From contig JASDFA010000007.1 of the NCBI GenBank assembly GCA_035772735.1, positions 89,218,001 through 89,282,000 of the forward strand: a stretch of DNA of 64,000 nucleotides. The letters are read 5' to 3'. Of the stretch, positions 45,601 through 57,371 are shown piece after piece. A program made the position numbers and the translations under genes. How positions within the stretch are numbered: the stretch's first letter is position 1; each line of letters starts with the position of its first letter. This DNA is from Datura wrightii (taxonomy: Eukaryota > Streptophyta > Magnoliopsida > Solanales > Solanaceae). The notes under the pieces are model-generated. The model worked only from the letters and a program-made list of their open reading frames with translations. It was not told the DNA's origin and ran no database searches.

Positions 45601-46493
45601 TATCTCCCCCTAGGGACCATTCGTCCTTGAATATGGATGAACATACTGAAAGGCTGGGGAATGAAACTGTCATTCCAAATACTCAACATCTGATGCTGAA
45701 AACTGATAGAGTGACTGAGCTAAAAGGCTAGGGAAAGAGCTACAATTCTGAGAACTGAATACTAAAAGCTGAACGCTAATGGAGTATCTGACTATGAGCT
45801 AATTTGAATCATACATACAAGTTAAGACATGAGAAGGACTGAAAGACATGCATATAACATGGAACTAGATAGAGTACTGGGGAGGATTCATTTCATCAAA
45901 CTAGAACTGAGCTGTTAAGGATTGAGATATCATTCTCAAACTACTTTCTAATACTGAACTAGCAATCATGGTATTTGGTATGACTGAAAGTAAGGGACTC
46001 ATAAGCATGAATTGTTCATGACATCTAGAACAAAGTGTATACATGAAGTAACCTAATATGTTGAGCCACTAATGCAACTTCAAAAGACTGAGTTCGAGGG
46101 TTGAGCATAGTGGAAGACATGAGTTAACACACATATCTAGTTTATGACATGAAGTTGAGACTTATGGATTCGCACAGTAAGACTTGAATCGCTATTTGAA
46201 GCAGTCATCTAAAATTATGGAAGTCAGTACATAAGAATGGGTAGACTGTAGCTTCAACTGTAACACAAGAGAAATCATCCGAACCTAAAGGGATTGGCAT
46301 CCCATAACTACTATTGTCGGGACTCCCCCAACTAGTAGACTCAAGATTTGACTTGTCTCGTCGACTTATCATCTCCCCCTTAGCTTAAAGCTATCACTTT
46401 AAGGATCCTGGATCTTTATTAAGGTTGGGATAACCCACTTACTCTTGATTCCTCCTTCACCTCTAAAATTCACTAAAAGCTTCAGACTCATAG
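45601..46493 (-). other. Polypurine tract and 3' untranslated region of H
   Basis: The minus strand reads ACGAATGGTCCCTAGGGGGA then GATA into the LTR; TTCAAGGACGAA (45631-45620) lies upstream. The remaining 860 bases hold no reading frame. In an intact chromovirus, integrase and chromodomain would end within a few hundred bases of the tract, but none is seen here. Confidence 0.6.
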
Positions 46494-48373
46494 TGTTATA
46501 CCCCAGAAGCCCAAAGATCAAACTGGGATTTGAAATGGATAAAACTTGAAATCCGGAGTCAATTCACAAAATGAGTCATTCTGTGACCCGTTGGGGTAGA
46601 CCACGAGTCATGAGATGACTCGTGGTGAGGCTCCGGATGTGAGTTTAAAATTTGGGATCTAGGGTCCCCACGGACATGACCACGAATCGTGGTCAGGCCC
46701 CACTACTTGTTGAGTCAATCATGGGCAGTGATTTTGAAAAGGGTGAAGTGAAATGGTAGTGTACCCCACAGAAGGACCCCATGAGTCGTGGTCAGTCACC
46801 GCAATCGTGGGATGGGTCATGGTCAGCAAATGGAAATTTATTTCGAATTAAGGCAGTGCATGTGACGAGTGGTCACCAAGGCTCGTGGCCACCGATAATG
46901 ATTCGTAATGTCACTCGTGACCATCCCCAGATGACTATTAGGTAGTGTACATGACGGATGATGCCATGAGTCGTGGCCTGAAGTGATGAGTTGTCTAGTG
47001 CCTTGTGGGGAATGGCAGTCAGTTACTTCCTGCGAATTTAGTAAGGGCTTTTCCATAATTTGTATGATCCTAAGGCCTAAACTACATCGTCTTGAGTTAT
47101 AAATAATTACTTTTAAGAGGGTTAAGTTTATTTTAGGCCATTCTCTCTCATGCATGCAATGTTAGAAAGTTAGAGAGGTGATCAAGCTTGTTCTTCTTCA
47201 AGTTCTCTTCAATTCTTCCTTGTTGCAATCAGAGAAGTGTAAGAATAAGCTATAATCAGGTATGTAGGATTATGAGTGGTTGAATCCTTTCATACCTATT
47301 CCCAATCCCTCTCTAAATCATGAATTTCCTATGTCAATTCTATGGAGTCTTAACCCGATGCATGAAATTCATAATTCTCTACATGGGTATGATGTAAATA
47401 TGTTTCTACTATTGAATTATTATTTATGGTCATGTTTTACATTGTTTTCAATTAAAATCATGTTTCAAGCTTTACAAATTTGAGATGCCCATTTATGAGA
47501 AATTCATGAAAGTTGAGATTTATGATGAATGTTCAAGTATGATGACATATTATGAAGAAAAACATGTTATCAAGTTACCTATGTTTATAATCATGTTTTC
47601 AATGTGAATTGAGTATTTACTAGCATGTTAAAGTATTGAGCAATGACCACATGTTCAAGTATGATTTATAATTTTCCCAAATTAAGCTTACCACATGGTT
47701 TTGGAGTGAAGACTCCCAATTATTTTTCAGCTTGTGGTATTGTTTGAGCTAAAGTTTCTCATATTCATAAGTTCATATTGAGATGTATTTGATTACTGAG
47801 CTTCGTCAATAGACGATGGTAAGCTTCATTGAAAAATGATGGATAGCATATGCATGTTTTTGGGAATAGTGTCTAACACTGAGTAGACTGAGGGTCTATC
47901 ACCCTATGCCTCAAAACTATGCGCCAACGTAGATTATAATTATATATATATTACTTTGGGACCTCTCTTGTGAGCTATCCCCTAACCCGATTGGACCCCG
48001 AGCTTGATATCAATATCATGATATCGTCTTTAGCCCTAGAAAGGCTTTGGATGGCTCTTCCCACTTGAGTGTTATAGTTGGGATTACGTAAGGTCTATCG
48101 TGGTATGTCGATTAAAAGACGAGTCTCCCATTGTTCCTCATGATTTCAGTCATGCATGTTCATCATTGATGATATATATATATATATATACATATGTTTT
48201 GAAGCAGGTTTGACCCAATCTTCAGCTTTACTTATAACTATAAGATTTTAGCTTTGGGTCAATCGATTCAGTTATGATGTTATGTTATGTTGAGATCATG
48301 ATTTCAAAAAAATAGCATGCAAGTCCTACACTCAGATTCTTATTTTTTTATATTTTATATTATGCGTATATAT
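46494..48373 (+). repeat. 5' LTR of E, 3' end deleted
   Basis: Begins TGTTATACCCC and matches 55524-57290. Similarity stops near 48373, where sequence jumps to the gag leader (GTGAAGCGCGCCACACTGAT). The last roughly 490 bases of LTR and the primer site are missing. U3 carries CCACGAGTCATGAG words (46590-46990). Confidence 0.88.
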
Positions 48374-48506
48374 AAGTGAAGCGCGCCACACTGATGACGA
48401 AGAGTCTACGAGACATTTAGGAAATGTTCCCTTCTTTCATGAACTATGTCGTGCGATGAAATGTCTCTCTATCGTTTTAATTCATGTTATTCATGATTGA
48501 AGAATC

Positions 48507-49270
48507 ATGGCTCCACATGAGTAAATGGTAGGTGGAATGGAAATGGAGACAGCCACGAGGATGGCAACAGAAAGGTCACCAGCAGGCCCCGCCAGTCCAA
48601 GGGCACCATGCGTCGAAGCCGATTTTGCATGCTGAATATAGGGTAACTATTCAGATGCTCGCACAGGCCTTGTCCGCTTAAGTCAATCATCAGGCGGTTG
48701 CGCATGTCCCGCAATGCGGCAATGGCTCGAGTCAGGGATTTCTTGAGAATGAACCCGTTAGAGTTCCTTGGGTCAAAAGTAGATGAGGACCCACAAGAGT
48801 TCATTCATGAGATTATGAAGATCACCGAATCCATGGGGGTGAATTGAGTTAAGTATGCAGAGTTGGCCTCATACCAGTTGAAAGAGGCCTCACACATCTG
48901 GTTTCGACAATAGAAAGATAGTAGGGCCACCAGAGCAGGCTCTGTCACTTAGGAGGAGTTCCATGTTGTATTCCTAGATTGATTCTTCCCTCGTGAGATG
49001 AGGGAGCTGAAGGCAGCCGAGATCATGAACCTTAAGCAAGGGAGAATGACGGTGCAGGAGTATGCCCTTGAGTTCACTCGCCTATTGAAGTACGCCCCAG
49101 AGTTAGTGGCTGATCAGAGGGTGCGGGTGAGCAGGTTTATGCATGGCGTGGCGGGCTATTTAGACAAGTATTGAAGGAACTCTATGCTCCACCAAGATAT
49201 GGATTTCCCTTAAATAGTCTTATACGCCCAGCAGATGGAGGCGACGCATATGAGGGAGAGAGAGGCAAAG
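48507..49270 (+). pseudogene. gag: gag of E, 5' part (broken)
   Basis: ATG at 48507 in AGAATCATGGC, as in D. Core blocks on the plus strand: RDFLRMNPLEFLGSKVDEDP, EFIHEIMKITESMGV, LKEASHIWFRQ and MTVQEYALEFTRLLKYAPEL. Several in-frame stops (for example near 48522 and 48845). Solo LTR I enters after MREREAK at 49270. Confidence 0.83.
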
Positions 49271-51913
49271 TGTAATACCCCAGAAGTGCCTAAGAGTAGA
49301 CCCAGGGGTTAGAAATTTAAAACTGATGAAAACTGGGGAAAAGTTGAGGGACGAGGGGTGTAACAACTTGTGGTTGGAAACCATGAGCTATTGTTTGGAG
49401 TCGGGGTTTGAGGAGCCGAGGTGGTAGTGTAAACCTCGACCGATGCAATGACTCATTGTGGAAAACAACGAGCCATCATAGGTGGTCGTGGGTTGGATCT
49501 TAGGTTTCCTGGTGGTAGCAATGGATGGAAACAATGGGCCGTTGGAACTTGTAATGGTCCGTTGTACTGGTCATTGGTAAGAAGGGAAGGAAGGGCTAGT
49601 CATAACAGCGGGAGGTTACAACGGGTCATTGTAGGTGACAATGGCCTGTCCTGTCAGTCCTAGTCGGGTCATCAGTCAAAGGAGTAGTGCAAACAATGGG
49701 AGGATACAAAGGGTCATTGTAGGTGACGACGACCCGTGCTGTCGGTCATTGTTTGAGAAGTTGAAAGATTGAAGAGGTCCAGTGCATCCAATGGAAGGTC
49801 ACCACGAGTCGTGGTAAGGTCCAATGACTCGTGGTGATAGTCGTGGGTTCTAGTTCGGCCAGATTTTAAGTTTTCTTCAGGGGCATTTTTGTAAACTCCT
49901 ACACTTTTAACTTCTAAACTACATCAGTTCGGGTTCTACCTTGCACAATTTTAAGGGCTTTTCATGCCTAAACCCTCATTCTCTCAACTCTCCTTCTTCC
50001 TCCTCTCTTCTCAAAAAAATTCTAAGGTTTCATTAAGGTGTTCTTCAAGCTTCAAGGAAGATTTTCTAGTGGGATTTTTGTCTATCAGGTATGCGGGTTT
50101 TTCAACAAGGATACTCTTCCATCCTTGTGCCCAGAAATATTTCCATTGAATACCTATCTCGATAATTCTAGAAAAGCATGATATAGGGTTTTTAAAAAGG
50201 GTAAATTCTTCCTTATTTTTCTTATATGCTAATATCTACTACGATTATAAATTTAATTGGATTATTTATTTATGGGTTACCTTGAATTATGAAATATAAG
50301 TTGAGTATGTATGTGTGTAGTATGTTCTTCCTAAATTAATTTGAGTATTGAATGGGAATTGTTCATTTCTCCCTTGATTATTGTAGGAATCATGATCATG
50401 ATGGAAGTGTGGAAATATTGTATAATTAACCCTAATGACTTGATTGTGATATTGATGACCATGTTGGGTTGAGTAGGAGTTGTGGGCTTGAGTAATTGAA
50501 GTAAATTTTGTATCATCACCATGTTTTAGATTTAATTGATTGGGCATGACTAGATTGCATCTATATTGTTGAACTATGAATCTTGGGTGTATTCTATATT
50601 GTTTTCCTCACTAAAATTGTTTTTATAAAATCCTAGAATCTAAAACGCCCGTGGCTAAAGAGTTAATAAAAGGAGTGATTATGACAAGTGTGTGAAATAT
50701 TTGTCAACCTAAATAAATGAAGCCATGCATCTTTGATAAAGTATGATTGGAATGTAATAATCATGCATGATGTTATGCTACATGATGATGTGAATGATAT
50801 TGCAACTATTGAGCTTGTTGTTATTAGAAAGTAGCCCCAATCTTTTCGAAAAGAATGTTGTATGATGAAAATCAGTAAAGGTACTTGTCTCTGATTAGTT
50901 GTTGCAAATTAGATTAGCGTTAGTTAGTCGGGATTCTCGTTAGCAAGAATGTTTCCCTAGTCAGTCAGGATTCTCATTAGCAAGAATGTTTCCCTAGTTA
51001 GTCGGGATTTTCGTTAGGAAGAATGTTTCCTTAGACTCACATCCCTAGCTACTAGCCATGCATGCTTTTCCTTAGTTGGTCGGGACTAACATCTCTAGCC
51101 AGTTAGTGACTCTCTATATCAGAGCAACTTTCTCCCTTTGACAGTCAGGGATTCTCCCTAGCGAGAATGTTTCCCTTTGATAGTCAGTACGCTCCCTTTG
51201 AAAGTTAGGGACTCTCCCTTAGACAGTCAGGGACCCTCTTGATATCAGTCATGGCATCGTACCTCTTATTTCCATTTGTTACATGTTGCGCATCAGTTGA
51301 TCTTATGTCAATGAATGTCTCTATAAGTAATTATGTTAATATGTATATGTAGATCTCATATAAGATTGTTGCATCTCCTTTAAGTTATATTACTATTAAT
51401 GTGTGGTTAAATTGCTTATTCTTTTGGTATGTTTAGTTTAATTACGCTTCCTGCATACTTGGTACATTCCAAGTATTGACCGCACGCCTTCTTGTTCTAT
51501 ATCATTTAATGATATGGATTTAGGTTTCCCGACACAGCCTCATGGTTAGATACGCTTCTCTCTCTCCCAGCTGCTAGTGGTGAATCCTTATCCTCTAAGG
51601 ACGTGGTTTATATTCTTATTTTATTATGTTTCAGTTTTCAGACTTTGGAGTTAGATGGGGGATTGTCCCAGCAACCCACCAGTTTAGCAGAAGGCTTTTG
51701 GACTTGTTTAGACAGATTCAGCATTGTATCTGAATGTTGTTAAAAATTTCTACATGGGTTATGTTAGATTCTTGATATCAGCTTCCACTTATTCATGTGG
51801 TTAGTCGTCTCTTATGTTTCGTGTTATTCTATGATTATGCCATGGGTTGACTTGGAGCCTTCTAGGGTTCCTTGTCCCGTGTTACAGCTAGGGTGTGAAC
51901 TCAGGCCATGACA
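49271..51913 (+). mobile_element. Solo LTR I (2643 bp) inserted in the gag of E
   Basis: Starts TGTAATACCCC, ends GGCCATGACA, and has no interior. The flanks caaag (49266-49270) and ccaaa (51914-51918) are an imperfect target repeat, yet gag continues across it. U3 has ACAATGGGCCGTTGG/ACGGGTCATTGT words (49370-49760) and CACGAGTCGTGG words (49800-49850). A 41-bp minisatellite relates it to H. Plus-strand orientation by its ends. Internal recombination between two LTRs is the usual origin. Confidence 0.85.
50922..51240. repeat. Minisatellite in solo LTR I
   Basis: Three clear 41-bp units of GGATTCTCGTTAGCAAGAAT followed by GTTTCCCTAGT, then degenerate copies to about 51240. It is the inverse-strand counterpart of the H repeat at 44000-44284. 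Confidence 0.8.
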
Positions 51914-52340
51914 CCAAAAGTGCCAGAACCGATAACTATAGATTCTCTCAACCAAGGTCAGGTGGTGGGCACCGATAACAGACCTACAAGAGATCTTCAT
52001 CCCACCATCTGCAATGTTGAGTGTGCCATCCACGCCTAGGCTCGATTAGAGGGGGAAAGCATCAGGATCTAGGGTGCAGAAAAACAGACCCGCAGATTCT
52101 AGCATTCTAACTTGCCGCAGATGTGGTGGGGGCACAAGGGCTAGTGCTTAGCAGGTATAGGTGCTTGTTTCAGGTGTGGGAATCCCGGACACATGCTTAG
52201 AGATTGCCTAGTAGTGAGACAAGACCATGATGGGGGAAGAGGCCCAGCTTCCAGTTCAGCAGTCCCTCCCGCATGCTCAGCATAGCAGGGGGCATCTACT
52301 AGCATAGGTGGTGGTTAGCGCGAAAACAAATACGCCTTAG
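51914..52340 (+). pseudogene. gag: gag of E, 3' part with zinc knuckle
   Basis: Continuation after solo LTR I. The zinc knuckle GACFRCGNPGHMLRDC (CX2CX4HX4C) is at about 52160-52207. Surrounding sequence has stops. Confidence 0.82.
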
Positions 52341-52379
52341 CATCCTGCCAGGAGCAGTAGGTCTCCCCGGTTGTGGTCA

Positions 52380-52700
52380 CTGGTATCTTACAAGTTTTCC
52401 ATCTTGATGTATATGCTTTGTTAGATCCAGGAGCTACCTTGTCTTTTGTGACACCTTAAGTGGCCAGTAGCTTCAGAGTCAGTCTCGAAGTCTTGTCAGA
52501 ACCCTTTTCAGTCTCTACTCTAGTAGGTGATTTGGTTGTAGCTAGACGGGTGTAAAGAAGTTGCCCGGTCACAGTCCTTTAGAAAGTCACCTCAGCAGAT
52601 GTAGTAGAGTTAGCCATGACCGATTTTGATGTTATCCTCGGCATAGATTGGCTATTTTCATGTTATTCCTAGGTTAATTGTAGAACCCGGGCCGTAGAGT
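52380..52700 (+). pseudogene. PR: Protease of E
   Basis: LDVYALLDPGATLSFVTP carries the intact DPGAT form (Asp codon 52423-52425). It is followed by LVELAMTDFDVILG-type sequence (AMTDFDVILGIDWLFSCYS) and a cysteine-rich end. TAA just after FVTP (about 52458) and other stops break it. Confidence 0.8.
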
Positions 52701-52859
52701 TCAGATTTTTGGGTGAGCCAATCTTAGAGTGGAAGAGTAGTTCAACTGTGCCTGTAGGTCATTTCATTTCCTACCTTAAGGCCAGAAAGATGATATCCAA
52801 AGGTTGTGTGTACCATTTAGTTAGGGTTAAGGATGTTGAGTTTGAGACCCCAACTATCT

Positions 52860-53254
52860 AGTCAATTCCACTGGTATATGAGTATCTAGAGGTCTTTCCA
52901 GATGATCTACCAGGAATCCCTCCCGAGCGGGAGATTGATTTTGGGATTGACCTTCTTCACGACACGCACCCTATATTTATTCCTCCCTACAGAATGGCTC
53001 CAGCCGAGCTAAAGGAGCTTAAAGAACAATTGAAGGACTTATTAGATAAGGGTTTCATTAGACCCAGCAAGTCACCGTGGGGTGTACCAGTTCTCTTTGT
53101 CCGAAAGAAAGATGGTTCTCTCTGTATGTGTATTGATTATCGGCAATTGAACAAAGTCACTATCAAGAACAGGTATCCTCTACCCAAGATTGATGATTTA
53201 TTTGACCAGCTTCAGGGTGCCAAGTGTTTTTCGAAGATAGACCTCAGATTCGGG
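52860..53254 (+). pseudogene. RT: Reverse transcriptase remnant of E, catalytic half deleted
   Basis: Begins EYLEVFPDDLPGIPPEREID, then PPYRMAPAELKELKEQLKDL, KSPWGVPVLFVRKKDGSLCM, IDYRQLNKVTIKNRYPLPKI and FSKIDLR. At about 53250 it jumps to TWSEACEKSFQELKTPLT, which belongs after the thumb. Compared with D, the FIDD active site, the palm and the thumb (roughly 500 bases) are gone. Confidence 0.87.
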
Positions 53255-53739
53255 ACACATGGTCGGAGGCTTGTGAGAAGAGCTTCCAAGAGTTGAAGAC
53301 TCCACTTACTTTTGCACTGGTATTAATCCTACTCGAGGGTACTGATGGGTTTGTGGTGTATTTTGATGCTTCAAGGATCGGACTTGGGTGTGTATTGATG
53401 CATCACGGGAAAGTTATAGTATATGCCTCCAAACAGCTCAAAGTTCGTGAGAAGAATTACCCAACCCATGATCTTGAATTGGACGCAGTGGTATTCGCCT
53501 TGAAGATATGGCGGCACTATTTGTATGGAGCCCACGTGGATGTATTTATGGACTATAACAGTTTACAATATGTGTTCACCCAGAAGGATCTCAATCTTCG
53601 GCTAAGGAGATGGTTGGAGCTACTCAAGGACTATGATATGAGTGTTCTTTACCATCCGGGTAAGGCCAATATAGTAGCAGACGCACTTAGTAGACTCTTT
53701 ATGGAGAGTGTGTCCCATGTGGATGAGGGGAAGAAGTAG
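53255..53739 (+). pseudogene. RH: RNase H of E
   Basis: SEACEKSFQELKTPLT, GTDGFVVYFDASRIGLGCVL (catalytic Asp), KNYPTHDLELDAVVFALKIW (Glu), MDYNSLQYVFTQKDLNLRLR (Asp) and HPGKANIVADALSRL (Asp). This part is one open stretch and the four acidic residues appear present, unlike most of pol. Confidence 0.84.
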
Positions 53740-55089
53740 CTGGTGAAGGATGTGCATCAAAACTCGCGAGGTTGGGAGTTTTGCTGGTTGACTCGACTGA
53801 TGGCGGTGTTATTGTTCCGAATGGATCAGAATCATCTCTGGTGACTGATGTAAAAGCTAGACAAGATGAGGACCAGATTTTGGTAAAGTTAAAGGAAGCC
53901 ATTCATAATCAGAAGGTAGAGGTCTTCGCTAAAGGGGAAGATGGTGTGCTTCGGTACTAGGGTGGCTTATGTGTTCCGGATGTTTATGATTTGAGGAGTT
54001 GAATGTTGCATGAGGCTCATAGATCCAGGTATTCTATCCATCCAGGTGCCACCAAGATGTACCATGACTTACGAGAAGTTTGTTGGTGGAGTAGCATGAA
54101 GAAGGACATCGCAGAGTTTGTAGCTAAGTTCAAACTATCAACAACTGAAGGTTGAGCACCAGAGTCCGGGAGGTGTACTTTAGGATATCAGTATTCCTAC
54201 AAAGAAATGGGAAGAAATCAATATGAACTTCATCATAGGGTTTCCTCGTACTCCACGCTAATATGACTCCATTTGGGTTGTGGTAGACAGGTTGACCAAG
54301 GCTACTCATTTTCTACCGGTCAAAACCACTGATTCAGCGGAGGATGCCAAACTATATATGCGGGAGCTAATTCGATTGCATGGAGTGCCCTTGTCCATTA
54401 TATTAGATAGAGGTACTCAATTTACCTCTCAGTTTTGGAGGTCGTTTCAAAAAGAACTTGGTACTTAGGTTAAGCTCCGCACAATGATTCACCTGCAAAT
54501 GGATGGTAAAGCGGAGCGAACAATTCAGACTCTCGAGGACATGTTGAGGGAATGTGTGATTGAATTCAAGGGTAGTTGGGATGATAATTTGCCTCTTATC
54601 GAGTTTGCATACAATAACAGCTGTCATTCCTATATTGAGATGACTTAGTTTGAGGATCTCTATGGGCGAAGATATAGTTTGCCTATTGGTTGGTTCGATG
54701 TTGGTGAAGTTGCGATGATAGGACAAGATTCAGTACATGAGGCTATGGAGAAGGTTCATCTCATATAGGACAGGTTGAAAACAACTCAAAGTCACTAAAT
54801 GTCTTAAGCCGATGTGAGAAGGAGAGAACTCGAGTTCGAAGTGGATGATTGGGTGTTTCTGAAGGTGTCTCCCATGAAAGGAGTGATGCGATTTAGAAAG
54901 AAAGGAAAACATAGTCCTCGTTATGTTGGCCCCTATCGAATTGTGAAACGGGTTGGCAAGGTGGCATATGAATTGGAGTTTCCTTCAGAATTAGCTTCCA
55001 TGCATCCTATTTTCCATGTATCGCTCGTAAAGAAGTATTTAGGTGATCAAGCTATAGTTGTTCCGGTGGACAGTGTTGGTGTGAAAGAC
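53740..55089 (+). pseudogene. IN: Linker and integrase of E (broken)
   Basis: Linker LLVDSTDGGVIVPNGSESSL, then the zinc-binding region around HEAHRSRYSIHPGATKMY, whose CX2C pair is lost (AKFKLSTTEG). The catalytic core keeps VVVDRLTKATHFLPV (Asp), ILDRGTQFTSQFW (Asp) and DGKAERTIQTLEDML (Glu). The C-terminal part has VFLKVSPMKGVMRFRKKGKH, GPYRIVKRVGKVAYELEFPS and HPIFHVSLVKKYLGD. Stops occur at about 53958, 54148, 54466, 54646, 54766 and 54805. Confidence 0.85.
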
Positions 55090-55260
55090 AACCTTAATTA
55101 TGAGGAGGTTTCGGCGAAAATACTGGATTGTCAAGTTCGAAGGCTAAGGAAAAATGAAGTAGCTTCAGTTAATATTTTGTGGAGGAATCAGCATGTTGAA
55201 GGAGCTAGTTAGGAAGTCGAAGTATACATGATGGCTAGATACCCAAATTTATTCTTTACC
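55090..55260 (+). pseudogene. Chromodomain-like C-terminus of E integrase
   Basis: NYEEVSAKILDCQVRRLRKN, EVASVNILWRNQHVEGAS, then a TAG (55210) before EVEVYMMARYPNLF. The V-x-I-L-D and V-x-I-L-W-R-N pattern is the chromodomain of Tekay/Del chromoviruses, which steers integration to heterochromatin. The stop falls at the Trp usually ending the aromatic set. Confidence 0.75.
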
Positions 55261-55491
55261 GGCTTAGTTCCAGCTTGAGGTATCAGTTTTTTCCATAAAA
55301 CTCTAATTAATTTCATGTTCAGTTCATGTGCCCATGTTTTTTTTATGAATGTAGATGTGTATATGATTAATGAATTTAGTTCATCCATGTAGTTTGAATG
55401 GGAGATAGTCATTCCATCTGTCTTTAGCTTAAATGATCAGTATTTGAATATGATGATTGCATTTCTATATTTTCTATATGATTTTCCATCA

Positions 55492-55523
55492 TTTCAGGAT
55501 GAATGTTCCCAGGGCGGAGATAT
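55492..55523 (+). other. Upstream motif and polypurine tract of E
   Basis: TTCAGGATGAAT (a decayed GAGGACGAA motif) and AGGGCGGAGATAT lead into the LTR start at 55524. Confidence 0.7.
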
Positions 55524-56934
55524 TGTTATACCCTGGAAGCCCAAGATCAGACCCGGGTTCATTCTGTGACCCGTGGGGGTAAACCACGAGTCGTGAGATG
55601 ACTCGTGGTGAGGCTCAGGATGTGAGTTTGAAATTTGGGATCTAGGGTACCCACAGACATGACCACGAGTCGTGGTCAGGACCCATGACTCATTGAGTTA
55701 GTCATGGGCAGTGATTTTGAAAAGGGTGAAGAGAAATGGCAGTGTACCCCACGGAAGGTCCCCACAAGTCATGGTCAGTCACTACGATTCGTGGGATGGG
55801 TCATAGTCAACAGATGGAAATTTGTTTGGAATTAAGGCAGTGCATGTGATGAGTTGTGACCACGATAACAATTACTGATGTCACTCGTGAAGAGCCCCAG
55901 ATGACTGTTAGGAAGCGTACATGATGGATGATGCCACGAGTCGTGGCCTGAAGTGACGAGTTGTCCAGCCCCTCGTGGGGACTAGTAATAAGTTATTTCC
56001 TGCAAATTTAGTGTGGAATTTTCCGTAATTCCTATGATCCTAAGGCCTAAACTACGTTGTTTTGAGTTATGAATAATGACTTTTAAGAGGGTTAAGTTCA
56101 TTTTAGGCCATTCTTGTTCATGTATGCTAAGTTAGAAAGTTAGAGAGGTGATCAGGCTTGTTCTTCTTCAAGTTCTCTTTAATTCTTCCTTGGAAAATTA
56201 GATAAGTGTAAGAATTAGCTATAATCAGGTATGTAGGGTTATGAGTGAGTGAATTTGTTCACATCCATGCCCAATCCCTCTCTAAATCATGAATTTTCTA
56301 TATCAATTCTTTGGGGTCTTAACCCAATGCATGAAATTCCTAATTCTCTACATGGGTATGATGTAAATATTTTTCTACTATTGAATTATGATTCATGGGC
56401 AAGTTTTACATTGTTTTCAATTAAAATCATGTTTCAAGCTTTACAAATTTGAGATGCCCATTTATGAGAAATTCATGAAAGTTGAGATTTATGATGAATG
56501 TTCAAGTATGATGAGATATTATGATGAAAAGCATGTTATCAAGTTAGTTTGACCTAAAGATTCTCATATACATAATTTCAGATTGAGATGTATTTGATTA
56601 TTGAGCTTCATCAATGGACGATGGTAAGCTTCATTGAAAAATGATGGAGAGCATTGCATGTTGTTGGGAGTAGTGTCTAGCGCTGAGTAGGCTAAGAGTC
56701 GATCACCCTATGCCTCAGAACTACGCACCAACATAGGTTTATAATTATATATATATTACTTTGGGACCTCCCTTGTGAGCTATCCCCTACCCCGATTGGG
56801 CCCCGAGCTTGATATCGATATCATGGTATCGTCCTTAGTCCTGGAAAGGCTTTCGACGGCTCTTCCTACTTGAGTGTGATGGATGGGACCACATAAGGTC
56901 TATCGTGGTATGTCAGTTAAAAGACCAGTCTCCC

Positions 56935-57028
56935 ATTGTTTCTCATGATTTCAGTCATGCATGTTCATCATTGATGATATATATATACATTGTTTCTCAT
57001 GATTTCAGTCATGCATGTTCATCATTGA

Positions 57029-57118
<90 letters not shown>
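56935..57118. repeat. 54-bp tandem duplication and (AT)44 run in the E 3' LTR
   Basis: The unit starting ATTGTTTCTCATGATTTCAG is present at 56935-56988 and again from 56989. The second copy ends in an uninterrupted AT run 57031-57118. The 5' LTR has one unit and a short run (48171-48190), so this is growth after insertion. Confidence 0.9.
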
Positions 57119-57121
<3 letters not shown>

Positions 57122-57371
57122 TTGAAGCAGGTTTGACCCAATCTTCAGCTTTACTTATAACTCTCAGATTTTAGCTTTGGGTCAATCGATTTAGTTATGA
57201 TGTTATGTTATGTTGAGATCATGATTTCAGAAAAATAGCATGCAAGTCCTACACTCAGATTCTTATTTTTTTATATTTTATATTATGTGTATTTTAAATG
57301 ATTTTACTTATCTAAGAGGTTTTACTTACCTTGCATACTCAGTACATTCCATGTACTGACCGCATACTCTA

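Noticed and set aside
49271..51913. Solo LTR I as a complete element
   Set aside because: There is no second LTR, primer site or internal coding region; gag of E continues on both sides.
56905..57174. Open frame of repeated Ile-Tyr
   Set aside because: It is the translation of an AT microsatellite.
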